Shown here: positions 51,561 to 63,300 of the stretch, piece by piece | How positions within the stretch are numbered: position 1 is the first letter of the stretch | Layout of the letters: every line of letters starts with the position of its first letter | NCBI GenBank assembly: GCA_950106755.1 | Contig: OX467082.1 | Span: 18,290,001 to 18,354,000, forward strand | Reading direction: 5' to 3' | Source: Climacium dendroides | Lineage: Eukaryota; Streptophyta; Bryopsida; Hypnales; Climaciaceae | DNA: 64,000 bases | The notes under the pieces: generated by a model | What the model saw: the letters and a program-made list of their open reading frames with translations, nothing else | Databases searched by the model: none | What the model was told of the DNA's origin: nothing | Position numbers and translations under genes: made by a program

Positions 51561-54432
51561 TTTTTCCAAAAAATCAAAGGAGGTGTAAACCAATATTGTG
51601 TGGTTATTTACTAAATCAACACTAGAATGGTCAACTCTAGTTGATTATAAATATCTGGTTGAAACCACAATATGGTAAAATGAACCACATGCTTGATTTT
51701 TAGCAAGTCCCTCTTATTGTTTGCACAACACTAGTATAAAATATTTAAATGTGTCTCTTGACCTAGGGCACACAACTCTTCTATGATACACAAGGGTTGT
51801 TGGCATTAAAACAACTTAGAAGATCACTTTTGTAAAAATTATACCAAATTAAAATGACCCAAAAGTTAAGTGAAGACCAAATTAAATAAAATAAGATGTA
51901 GAAAATGTTAGGTTGCATATTTATTTAAGAAACTCACGATGTATATAAAGAATTGAAACACTTATACATAATTTTCAAAAATCCATACAAAAAATTCCCT
52001 CCAATTAAAATTAAGAATCATTCATAGTGTTTTATTTATAATTTACAAAATCATAATTTTTTATTAAAAAGCCCAAAACATTGGGTAGTTTGTCCTATGA
52101 TACATGCATTAAAAAATAATAATATAATAAAGTTTCTAGTGTTATTATTGTCCTCACTAAATATTAGTTTCATGTATATAATTACATTTTAGGAGTCCTT
52201 GTTAAAAGGGCTGTAAGAGTTTTCTACATGAAAACAAATTAAATCCTTTAAGATTGGACTAAAATACATTACAAGTGATTATAATCAAAGATATATAATA
52301 TAGGAGTTGCATACTTGGGTTCTTGACATATCTAGTTTTTCTTTTTAGTTTGGTATACAAATGATTATAATCACATTTATCTTCTTACTAAACTACATTT
52401 TTATTATGAATTTTTTCAAAAAAAAAGTGTATTAATTTGGTGATGTTGGATTCTTCAATGTACAGATAGAAAACATTTCAAGATAGAGATGTTCTTAGAG
52501 TAATAATATGGACAAAAGTTTTCAACTTCAATCAATAATAACTAATTCTACGAGACTCTCCACCCATGAATAAAAATAGATCATGATGAAATGTCAATGT
52601 TTATTAGAGAAAAATGCAATGGGAAAATATGAAGGGTCTTCAAAAGGAGACCAATGCTTAGAAGGACACTTTTAGAAACTTCACCGTACCTGCCAACAAT
52701 CAAATAACACTAAAGAGATTTCTCAATGTTGATGTAAAGTGGATTTTTAGGATTACTATAAAAATAAATAATGATCTTATCCAACCAAATCGTTTTGGAT
52801 CATTTCAAACCTTGGTGATAGAATTTGTCCTTATAAATTTAAGTATAACTTGCAATCCAAAATTCCACATGATCAACTTCTTTTTACTTTGAAAGGGATA
52901 CAAGTAGCACTAAACATAAAGGTTTAGTTATCCAACAATTACTATCTAGATGTAAAATTGAACCTAGAGAGTATATGATGAATAAAATTGGATGAGGAGT
53001 GAATTCAAACTATGAATTTGGTTGGATGAAATTTTTTTGATGGAAAAGAACACAACGATAGAAATTCTTGGAAGTTCTACTATGGTGAAAATTTCCATAC
53101 ATAACATTATTCATTAAGATAAGAGATTACCCTTAAAATAACCCATTAGATCTTGCATCATTTTAAAAATATATATAATTTTATAAAATACCTCTATTTA
53201 TCAAAATATGGAAAGTTTATATACATACTTTAATCATAGAAAGTGGAAGTGCAATTGATGATTCAGTAATATGTTAGAAATTTGGTGTATATCCAATAAT
53301 ATAGTTTGCAACACATTTTGTGCATTGCAAGACATACTATTTGAATGTATATTCATTTCTTCATAGTTGTAATTTTATTTCTAGTCACACAATTTTATCA
53401 TAAAACTAAACATTCAAACCTTTCTAACAACACATTGAAAATGTACAAACAATATTTTCTTTAAATATAAAATTTTGTTAACTATATTACCATATGAACT
53501 CTATAGAGGAAGGAAATGGTTCAAAAATTTGAAACTTGGTTACAAAGATTAAATGATAGTTTTTGGACTACATCTTCCAAATCCACTATAAGGGATTTTA
53601 TCAAAAAATATAATTTGAAAAGAGAACCTCCATTTCAACAAAGTTGATTTTTTGTGGATAGATATGCACATGATTCATAAGACCCTTGAGTTTATTTTAA
53701 AAAAAACTTACAAACATTTAATTAAAAAATGTCAAAGTCTCAAAACCTGAAAAAATGATATTTTTGATTGCATAGTCCAATAGCTTGTACCTTGTGAACA
53801 CCCATGATAAAGGACAAATATCTTAAAGGGACGCAATAGATGGTGCTATTGTAGAAAAAGGCTTATGGTTCCATTAGAGCTTGTGTGTAAGTGGAAGTTT
53901 GTTTATTCAAGATTGACGGAGCCTCATTTAGAAAGTGCATTTAGGCTTTCTATTAGTAGACACTGAGACTAGATGCTAAAGTCATGTTTTAAGTGCTATT
54001 TTTGATAGGCTTTGCTTCATTGGTAGAAAAAAATTTGGAACAACAAATACAATGTTAGAACTTGGTGCTTGAAGGCCCAACTATGGACACTAGTTTGATG
54101 CCTATATCATGGGCTTTTAGCATTAAGCTTTAGTAAAGTAGTTTGGTTCTCAAAGACCTCCTTTTTATAGAGCTTTATAATGAAAAATCAAATTATAAGC
54201 TTTGATAATGTGTTAGACTAATTTGTAATAGAAACAGACACAAGAAGAAGAAAGAGGAGACAAATAGAGAGGCTTATGAAAATAAAAAGTTGTCAAAATT
54301 GAACATGTTTAAATTCTTGTCCCTTTTTTTTTGGAAAAAGACAAATTTTCTTTGTTGGTCGACACTCCTTGAAGACAAAGAAACTTATAAAAAATATAGC
54401 TTTGGGGGAATCTCCATCCATTATTTGAGCTT

Positions 54433-54722
54433 GACACCCACTACTTTAAAAGTGACCTTTAACAAAAAGGTATATTTTGATTTCTTCAATCTATTGGTAG
54501 TGTACATTGAAGAGGAGAGCTCCCTTTTAGTGACCATTGCATTGCAACTTCAGAAAATTTGTCATTGATTCCACAAAGAGCCAAAAATTATGAAATGACT
54601 TGGATTTGATAGCAATTCCATTTTTCTCCCTACAAAAATAGACTAAAAATTGTTTTAAGGAATTAAGCTCCTCCAAATGCAATCAACTCTTAAAAGGGCA
54701 CTTTAAAAGCAAACTACCTAAT
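54433..54722. repeat. Dispersed repeat family R1, copy 3
   Basis: Same block order as the 7.1- and 33.4-kb copies: TTCTTCAATCTATTGGTAGT, GTACATTGAAGAGG, TTGATTCCACAAAGAGCC, GAAATGACTTGG, ACTAAAAATTGTTTTAAGGA and CAACTCTTAAAAGG. More diverged at the ends. Confidence 0.55.
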
Positions 54723-55450
54723 TATGCTAATGTAACAGAGGTTAGAGTTTAAATTTGGAAGTGAGATACATAGTTTTCATTTTATTGTATTGTGGCTTCA
54801 ATATGTCAAATAGTTTGAATTTTGCATGTACAATTCATGAATATGTATTCAAAATTGTTTTGAACTGCTATGAGTACAGCCAAATTGTTGAACATTCCCA
54901 TATCTTTAATTAAAACCTCTATTTACTTCATATGCACCAAAACTAAGGTAAATGAGCCCATTGTAGACACAAATAGGAGCAAGTTTGTCATGAACAAAAT
55001 TGTTATGTTGGTGTACATACAAGTTTAAAAATATATACTATTGATATGATTATGTCTACAATGAGCTTGCTCCCATTTGGTTTATAATTGATTCATTTAC
55101 CTTACTAGGTGTTAACTAGAGTGCTCCTAGTTTAGAGGCCACACTTTTCTTTGGGCCACAAATAAAAACTTTATTTCATTGCAAAACAAGACACACTTTG
55201 GATGAAAAAATATGTATTCTTCCCTACTTTCAATCCGGTGACCCTTCTTAAGTTCCTATGGAGTGGGAATTGAGTTGTATTCTTTCGAAATCCCACCGTC
55301 CATTTCAAAGGATAAGAAGAAAAGAAAAGAAGTGATCTCTTAGCAATGTTAAACTTGATCACATCATTAAATATAGGATTTGAGCAGTTCACTGATGTCC
55401 TTGATGTCATAGTCCATACTTCATAGAAAGATAAATATTGAAGGAATCGC

Positions 55451-57130
55451 ATTAATGTAGCCGGAGATTACGGTGCCATCCTCGGAATGTTTTTTGACGC
55501 AGAATTAATACCCATCACTGCAAAATCAGACCATGTGACAGAAGAACAGGAACTCAGATGGGCCACACCTCATGGAGCACGATTACAAAGTCACCATTTC
55601 TAAGCCTCAGTTAGATGCACGATGCTTTGACCATCTCCTCACATAACTTAACTTAATAATCTCAATGCCTCATCATGTTCCACAATATGTAAGTGTAGTC
55701 CCACTAACCCTTTTTGGTTTACTGTAGGCACTCAAAGCTCTACTCAAAGCTATCAACAAAGCAGACACTTTTTCCATGCTCGAGCTAACTTATACTATTA
55801 CAATGGCTGAATGGTGGATAGTGTAGTGTGTTAAAAGCAACATGGGAACAGCAAGTAACTTGACCTGATTTTTGCACACCGGGCACATGCAATGAAAGTT
55901 AACTTAGGGAGTGCCAGTAACATTGACTTCGTTTGACAATGAGAAGAAAGTTTGATGTGTGGAAAGACACAAAATCCGTGCTGAGATTGCAAAGCACAAC
56001 CACATCCTCGCTGGCCATGCTGACCGTGGGTACAAATGTAGAAATGTTATTAGCGTAATAACTGTCCCTTCGTATTCAGGCGAATGTAAGAAGATTAAGA
56101 GAATCATTCCCCTCTTAGTGTGAAATCCTTCATTTTTCACTTGAAAAAGGACCTTGGTTTTCTCTAATCTAAATATTTAGGAAAAACAAACATATGTAGA
56201 AAGTTTTCGTCATGTTTTGGCAATGTAATGCAATGTGAACATCTATGAAAAGAATGTAAAAAAATGATAGTAGTTTTATGATATGGATCTTGGTTGGGTT
56301 GTCACCAATAAAGTGTTTGAGAACCAAAGTGTTTGAGAACCAATGTGTTTGAGAACCAAGAAATAGTATGAGAGAATGTTGTTAAAAGACCTACATGAGC
56401 ACTAGCTTGGTGCCTATTTAATCTCTTTGGCACCACGTTCTTCACTATTCAAATACCTCTTTTCTACTAGTGTGTTGATCATATACCACACCCAACTATC
56501 TCAGTCTACTAAAAATAATTGTGAAAACAGATGCTAAAATTTAGGGATTCCTTTCCAATTTTTTGCATGGGATTTTTTTCCCAGATTTCAAAGGAATGTT
56601 CCTATTTGAAGTATGTGCAGAATTTGATTTCTCAACTTTTAATTACATATTGGGCATGAAATGCCAATCATGCTACCTCTTGGGTTCTTGTGTGAGAGCA
56701 TGGATCCTTGCAGCAATAGCATATAATTTCAGGCTCAAAAACGCAGGCTGCTGAATGTTGATGGAGAGAGCACTTGAAAAAGCAGCCAAGGCTCGAGCGG
56801 ATATTCCGAATCCCGTCCGTTGAGCGAGACTGCGAGGGAGAGCCGCGAGCGTCGTCATGGCCACTCCACTAGCCCAATTCCGTTAGCAGAACCCCCCCTT
56901 GAAAACGGGAAAATAAAAATAGTAGCTGGAACCAGGGCCCAGGGGCTCAGCTCCAGGGGACAGCCAGCCAGCCAGAGGCAGGCGCAAGGGCGGACGGAGC
57001 AACACTCGGGACAGCGCCGGAGCCGTCAGTGACGGGGAGCAAGCGGTCATTGGGATGCAAAGAACTTGCTGGATCCGTCCCTGCGAGGGCCAAGCTAGCA
57101 GGGCCGGGGCACGCTTCGCCTTGGCTCTCA
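55451..57130. other. Intergenic rising to GC-rich flank of the MIR166 locus
   Basis: No supported gene. A 16-bp tandem triplet (GTGTTTGAGAACCAAA type) lies at about 56313-56359. From about 56.75 kb composition turns GC-rich, including a CAGCCAGCCAGCCAGAGGCA tract at about 56961-56980. This is probably the upstream region of the microRNA transcription unit. Confidence 0.4.
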
Positions 57131-58661
57131 TCACGGCTATTTAGTTGCCCCTCGCGCCTCTTCTACCTCATACTTGACTTCCCGCACTGCCCCTTCAGGC
57201 TCCCTGCGATCGTGTTTTCACAACCTTCGTACGTCGTCGTCTCCGCCCAGTTACTATCGGGACCCGGATATCCACGTATCGCTAGCATACCTGCTGCAAC
57301 GGCGGACGGGGAGTTCTCTCTGTGTTAGCATACACGTCTTCTGTCGTCTCGCACCTTTGGGTGCAGCTAGTCGAAGTCGCAATTCGTCCATGCGCTAGCT
57401 TGCCGGTCTGCATGCATGGAGGGAATGGGCGATTGGAGTGGGCGATTGAACTGGGAGCGTAGCAAGCTAGGAGTACGTCCAGTTCGATCGCAATTCCGGC
57501 TTGGATTGAAAAGCACGCTCAGCCAAGGGTTTGGTCGATTTGTTAGGTTTGTTTGGAGTTTCGGATAGGTCAGTCGTTTGCTGCAACTCTGGAGTATCTC
57601 CTTGGTGGAATTCTCGCGGTTACGTACTAGCTAGATGGCGCTGGAGCTGTTCTTTTCATTCTGTTCTATGTTTTTTGGATTTTCGAGGTCCGGTGTAGTG
57701 TTGTACTAGACCTAGCGAGTGCTTCCAGCGTGTGTGGTCTTCTCCTTGGAAGACGTTCATGACGCTTGGGTGGCGTGGCTCTGGAGCCCGCGCTGTTCGT
57801 ACAGTCCTACCACCGGCGAGGGTCGCCTCGGGAGGTGGGGGTACCGTCTGGAGCTAGCGGTCGGCCAGGGGACGGTTGAGTGGAGTTGAAATCGTGAGCC
57901 AGGCTACAATTGTTGATCTCACGATCAACCTCACGCGCCAGGCCGTCTCCACAACGTCCGTCTCGGCGCTGGGCTCTTTCTGATTTGCATATTCTCGTAG
58001 GAAGGGATGCAATCCGAACCTGTAGGTTATCGCGCCTGCTGTCGCGAGATCGACCCATCCCTAGTTCCCAGTGACCAGCGCTAGCCTAACTTCCAGTCCC
58101 TGCCTTGCGATATCCGTCGCACGCAGTGATGAGGCTTTCACCGTTAGAATATCGAGACGGAGATTACTGCGAATACAGAATCGGGATCACGGTTCATGGT
58201 CATTACGGCAGTCCTTGCAAGCGCAGTGTTAGTTAGTAAATACGAAGTCGTCGTCGAGGGATAGCCTCCAATTGACGTGGCTTGACTGGATCCGAATGTC
58301 TTCGGCGGAGGAATCACAGTTCTTGGTTCATAAATTCTCCATTTGATGGTAACTGAGCGGTACTGATCCGACATTATATTGTGATGCGTATGACTTGCTC
58401 GGTTGGAATGCTGTGCGGACTGATGCACGGGCCTGTCTTCACCAGACGGCTCCAGATGACCAAGCGTCTTTCCCCTCGGAAGAGTTGCGTGCATGGTGAA
58501 ACTGTACGTTCGGCCTGCGAATTACCGACCACGATTGAATGCTTGCTACAGTCTATGAATTGTAGTGTCGCGAAATGTTTCAGAATGCTATTGCGGAGGT
58601 CGTAATGGGGAGGTCGCAGTGATTGCAGTGGAGAACACGACTTCAGCCAGCGGCGAAAGTG

Positions 58662-58764
58662 AATTGCGACTTTGCCGAGCGGAATGACGCCTGGGCCGAA
58701 GCTGGTGCTGCTAGTCAAAATGGGGCTCCGGACCAGGCTTCATTCCCCTCGACTAAGTTGCATG
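58662..58764 (+). ncRNA. MIR166: MIR166 hairpin 1 (first-base variant)
   Basis: The 3' arm carries the miR166 core CGGACCAGGCTTCATTCCCC (58729-58748) preceded by TCC instead of TTC; a 21-mer starting with T one base earlier (58727-58747) is equally possible. The 5' arm GGAATGACGCCTGGGCCGAA (58681-58700) pairs with it as the star strand. The lower stem continues (TGCGACTTTGCCGAG against CTCGACTAAGTTGCA). Loop of about 25 bases. miR166 guides cleavage of class III HD-ZIP mRNAs. Confidence 0.88.
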
Positions 58765-58825
58765 GTCTTCAATCATATTTGCCTCACAAGCATGTGACTA
58801 CGGCGTAGCGAGTTTGTCTCTCAGC

Positions 58826-58943
58826 GATGGTCATCATGGGATTTTGCCAAGAGGTCTGGTGCCTGGGACGAAGCTGTTTTTCCCGGCCTCATTCAACCTC
58901 CGGACCAGGCTACATTCCTGTCGGCAAAGTTGCATTGATCATC
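58826..58943 (+). ncRNA. MIR166-like hairpin 2 (diverged)
   Basis: The 3' arm has CGGACCAGGCTACATTCCTG (58901-58920), differing from the usual mature sequence at position 13 and at the last two bases; the first base is C. The 5' arm (TTTGCCAAGAGGTCTGGTGC, then CTGGGACGAAG) still pairs in the lower stem and around GCCTGG but with more bulges. The spacing matches the other copies, so it is clearly a family member, but processing and targeting are doubtful. Confidence 0.6.
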
Positions 58944-59010
58944 ATCAGCATGTAGCTGGCATCGTTGTCAACTCCGTTCAATTAGAAGCTAGTCTCAAGT
59001 CGCAGGCTTC

Positions 59011-59117
59011 GAAATGCGACTTAGCCGAGTGGAATGACGACTGGACCGAAGCAGCACTATGCCCCAACGGATGCTTCGGACCAGGCTTCATTCCCTTCGG
59101 CTAATTTGCATAATTTC
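59011..59117 (+). ncRNA. MIR166: MIR166 hairpin 3
   Basis: The mature position is 59076-59096 on the 3' arm, beginning TCGGACCAGG and ending TTCATTCCCT. The 5' star region GTGGAATGACGACTGGACCG (59029-59048) pairs almost throughout. The lower stem GACTTAGCCGAG against TTCGGCTAATTT is strong and the loop is only about 20 bases. This is among the best-formed hairpins of the cluster. Confidence 0.95.
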
Positions 59118-59156
59118 TCTTCCAAGAAGGTACCGCAAGACGGAGGTGAATTTGGA

Positions 59157-59270
59157 GTTTGGGAAATTGTCGCGGGGAATGGTGTTTGGCCCAAAGCACT
59201 CTTTGTTTGATCCCGAGTCATTCTACAAGTGCTTCGGACCAGGCTTCATTCCCCTTGACAGTTTTCCATG
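59157..59270 (+). ncRNA. MIR166: MIR166 hairpin 4
   Basis: The standard mature miR166 sequence lies on the 3' arm at 59234-59254 (begins TCGGACCAGG, ends TTCATTCCCC). The 5' star GGGAATGGTGTTTGGCCCAA (59175-59194) pairs with it; the lower stem TGGGAAATTGTCGCGG is mirrored by CTTGACAGTTTTCCA. Loop of about 35 bases. Confidence 0.95.
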
Positions 59271-59327
59271 ATGCAGAACTACGATCGGGAATATTCAAGC
59301 CAGATGGAGCCTCGATGATTAGTACAA

Positions 59328-59437
59328 TTGTGCACCTTGGTTGTGAGGAATGACGCATGGCCTGATGCTTGTGGCGCCTCAATCGCGAGTACATGAGCCT
59401 CGGACCAGGCTTCATTCCCCTCAGCTCAGGTGCATAT
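59328..59437 (+). ncRNA. MIR166: MIR166 hairpin 5
   Basis: The standard mature miR166 sequence lies on the 3' arm at 59400-59420. The 5' star GGAATGACGCATGGCCTGA (59347-59365) pairs with several mismatches; the lower stem TGCACCTTGGTTGTGAG is mirrored by CTCAGCTCAGGTGCA. Last copy of the array; no further copy is seen downstream. Confidence 0.95.
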
Positions 59438-59440
59438 CAT

Positions 59441-62400
59441 GCACCGCCGATCGAAGGGACGTGTATCACTGGAGGACTGCAGTAACTGATTTACCGCAAG
59501 CTGATGGACTGTGAACGCCGATCTGTGGAGATCACGTGTTTCTGCAGGTGCTTATCGAAAGGACGTATTTTGGTCGAATTACTAGCCGAGTTGCATGCTA
59601 GATTCCGTGGAACTTTGATCGTTTTGAACAATTGCGTGAATTTATACAGCAGGGAAGTGTATCTATGTAGCTTTGATTTGTGCATGCTGGTGTATGTTCG
59701 TTTATAACGTTCCTTACGATTCTGCGGTTTCAGCTCTTGCATTACAGAAACCATCGATTCACTCCCCTGCCACGAGTTGCTGGTGAATTCAAAGGTAGTT
59801 CCTGAAGGTTAAGATCGTCATTGCAGACCTTTCACACCCGTTATGTGTCGACGGCGGGCATCAGGGTCACAGATTTTTACAATTAATTGCAGTCCGTGGA
59901 AGTCTTTGCAGGCAGCTACAGGGGAAAGTTGCTATTTGTACACGCCGGAGTCGGTAAACTTCTGCTTTCGGAAGTAACGTGTTCCATTTGGCGTCCAGCA
60001 ATCCGATACGCGTGACAACGCATTTAGTATGATCTGAGCTATTCATCACCACGGCGTACTGTTCAACACCGATTGGAGTTGTGGCGGTGTAGCATTTGTG
60101 GTGTGCAATGGCGAAATTGTTTGGGGCAACTGAGTTTACGTACTGGATAATTATCCACTCATACTAGGTCTAGGTGTTGTGCTTCATCATATCAGTGATG
60201 AGTTTGTCCCTTTTTAATGTCTTCTTTCCATAAGAAATTCATTGTCATTCAAGCGTTTGTTCCTGGCATTACTGAATAAAGTATGTTTCCTTGCAAATTC
60301 GAAACTGTTTTTCGAAGCCCAGATTCGAGGGTTTTCTTTGTTGAGACTTTCGAAATGAGCTATATTCGTTGAATCGGAGTGTACAGTCCAGTCCGTGTAT
60401 GTGCGTCATTTTCCCCTGTTTGTGTGATATGTTTGTGTGAAGCAGCAGGTCTCTATTTACAACTGTCTTTAACGTTAATTTCGCTACGTTGGCGATATTC
60501 CGTTACATTGGCACGTTTCAGGCCGCACCCAAAATCTATCCCAATCTTAGTTTGGATCCTGCAACTTGAACTTGTGAGGTATATGCCACAGTTTCTGACT
60601 CCGAATATTCCCAATTTAAGAAAATGAACGTTCTTTCTGCTTTTGAAATAGACATTGGACACTGCTGTAGCTGCATGTATCCCCGAATCAGAGCAACTGT
60701 CCCTTGCAGGCACCAGGAACTTCTGGAAAACCAGAAGCCTGCCTTCCAGGGTCTGCAAGTACAGACCTTCTAACCCATAACTTCCAAAGCATGCTGATAT
60801 TCACCAACTGACATGTTCGCCGTTTCAGTTCCAGTCAGAGCTAAGGTAGCTCCCATACGAACGATAAAGCTCACAGACAAAACCATGCAGAACGATTGCG
60901 CAGGCAAAAGTAAATCATTGTTCACACATGCAGAAACTCACAGCTGCTAATTGAAAACACGCTACCGGCAAGTTGTATATTTTAATGGCAACGAAACAGA
61001 TTCGTTTTAATACAAGGACTTGCCGTCTTTCATCATGTGCGCTGGACCTTTGTCTGCCAACTGAACACTTTCCAGAAATGCTTTAATAACAAGCAAAACT
61101 GTAAATATTCATAGCGATGACCTCACACACTTGGAACCTAAACGACATCAGTTCTCGCATGACACAGCCCCTCACATTTGAATCTTGATTCCATTCAAAC
61201 CGCCCATGTCGTGACGGGAAGTTAGAGCTTCGTCTGCGACGTACCGTACGAGTGAGGGGCCTGTAGAACTAGGAAGCCGTGTCGGAGCGTGAGAGAAGGT
61301 ACGGTATTATGCTGTTTCTATATTCTGAGAAGAATGTTTTGTGCTTCTTCTTCGTCAACAGCGAATTCCTGCCATTGTGCGTTAATTAATTTATCGTCAA
61401 TCCGCAGATTCCGCGCTTGATCTGACACAGCAGGGCTTTTCTACCTTTCTCACGATTTGGTCTAATGGTATTTTAGCGTGGCTGGGGAATCTATCTGACT
61501 GCCTATCTGTTGTTGTACATGTTTCTGGCTTTCTGCGCACTTAAATGATTCCCACTAGGCTTTTCCTTTTTCTACTTTAACTTACCTTACCCGGCTGGTG
61601 AAAATCAGCGAAAGCTGTCACACTCACTCGTGCCCAAGGAAGAAAAGAAAACGATTCCAGTTTCTGACCTGGTTTGTTGTACGAAGAGATTTAATTTGTT
61701 TTAAGGTTCATGCAATATCAAATTGGATCCTGGCAGTCTCGCTCTGTCTATTGGATACGTAGCGTCGGTGACAATTCATAGGAGGTATGCACAAACGTAT
61801 TAAATTGAAATTCGAATCCGGCCAATTCTATGCATTAGTTTGTGATTCGTTGGCTTCGTCCTGGTGTAAGATGTTGACTCTCTAACAATGCCGTCACTTT
61901 TCCTAAAAAAGAAGATGTTTCTGCTTCTTCCTCATTGAGGTGTGCAAAGTTTTTAAAGCCCCTGAACCACAGGTTTCCATGAAATCATCAGAACAGGCTT
62001 CTAACATTTCTGTTCACAGTGCATTCTTGTCAGTTGGTGTCAAAGCCAAACTGTTTGGCTTCACTCTCCTGTCCTCGCTCGTAGGAATGTAGCTCACATT
62101 ATTTGGACCAAGTGTCCCTCTCCTAGTTTGTTTTCATAGTTTTTTTTGTCACTTATTCCTCTGTGCTCATTTCTCTTCATTGTCCAGACTTTTGGCTTGG
62201 CTGTTTTTGCATGGTGACTTTTTAAAATACAATGGTTCTTCCAATTGTTAAAAAAAACAAAAAAACCCAGCTACCTCGAGTAAGCTACTTTGCTCCATTT
62301 CAAGATGTCCTCATACAACATTACATGAAAACTTTGCAAGTTTGATCTTCTGAGTTTCATTCAGTTCCAAAGATGTTGGTCAGTCCAAAGTCGAAAACTC

Positions 62401-63300
62401 ATATGCTTACCAAGACTCCGAAGCTGTGCCAGGAAGTTCTTTTTTCGGTCACGCGTTACAACTATCATTATGCAAAATCAAAGTTCTTCGATGGGTTGTG
62501 CAAGAGGATACCTGGAACCAAGTAATAATCTGAGGTGCCAAATGACAATTGATGGAATTAATTTCTTCTAATGTGGCCCAAACTGAGACGAATATGAGGT
62601 TCAAGCTGAACTATGCCAAGAGACATCAATGCCTTGTATTGATAAAACTTATGTCTGAGGCGAAATATGCCAACCTCTTCAAATTTTGGCATTTAAACAA
62701 TTGTGACGTTCGCCAGAACGAACCCAGCCACAAGCTTCTGCCAGGCCACTTGTATTTTTACCTCCTTTGCAATGAAATTCCGTTTCATTTGTTAAAAAAA
62801 TAAAAATAAAACACACGCACAAGCATTAATGGGTTGAAAATAGCCATAAACACACAAAATAACATATCAGAGACCAAGTAAGTTCAGTTAACACACTTTC
62901 AAATTCAGTAAGCATCAATAAGTGTAATTGAAGGCCTGGCAGCCCTGGCTTTACTCTGTTTAAGCTTATGTTATTCCTTCTTGCAATTGAATGCGTGCGT
63001 TCCATTTGTTTCCACATACGTGTACGGTATATAAAATTCCTTTTGTCGAATTAAATATGATCCCCCTTGAGTTGGTAATATTTTTAAAGTTACGAAACCA
63101 GGCAGCAAAGACTGCTTACATCTTCCATTGAAACCTGGTGCAAGAACAACGTGTTCTGCTCAGGTACTCTTCACAAGCCTGAATGGCACCTCTCGCTTAA
63201 CCTGCCCAAGAGTCAGACTGACTGGTTTTTTTTTTCCCTCGTTTTTTTCCAACGCACGCTGTTTCCTTTAAAAAAGGAAAGAAAGAAGTAGACTGCTTAC
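59441..63300. other. GC-richer unique DNA, no gene recognised
   Basis: Downstream of the MIR166 array. The first part may be the 3' portion of its primary transcript. I see no ORF with a recognisable domain, no tRNA pattern and no bounded transposon. Uncertain boundaries prevent any further call. Confidence 0.35.

Larger units (their letters stand above)
50140..55450. other. Gene-free AT-rich stretch
   Basis: No supported gene. Contains repeat copies listed separately (51310-51560, 54433-54722) and a GC-richer segment at about 50.5-51.15 kb with the 51048-51113 block. The rest is AT-rich with chance ORFs. Confidence 0.45.
57100..60300 (+). ncRNA. Putative MIR166 primary transcript region
   Basis: The five hairpins lie on the + strand in one block, so a single RNA polymerase II primary transcript is the economical model. 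Boundaries are guesses: composition becomes gene-like at about 57.1 kb, where GGCTATTTAG (about 57135) could act as a TATA-like box, and stays gene-like beyond the cluster. No protein-coding ORF of substance occurs here. Splicing of the primary transcript is possible but cannot be read. Confidence 0.35.

Noticed and set aside
55536..55556. miR156-like start (TGACAGAAGA)
   Set aside because: Similarity stops after ten bases and no complementary arm lies within 300 bases.
58381..58605. Short ORFs across the MIR166 leader
   Set aside because: No domain, overlapping frames on both strands, and the region is best explained as non-coding primary transcript.
61801..61840. tRNA B-box-like TTCGAATCC
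   Set aside because: No A box or cloverleaf can be formed upstream.
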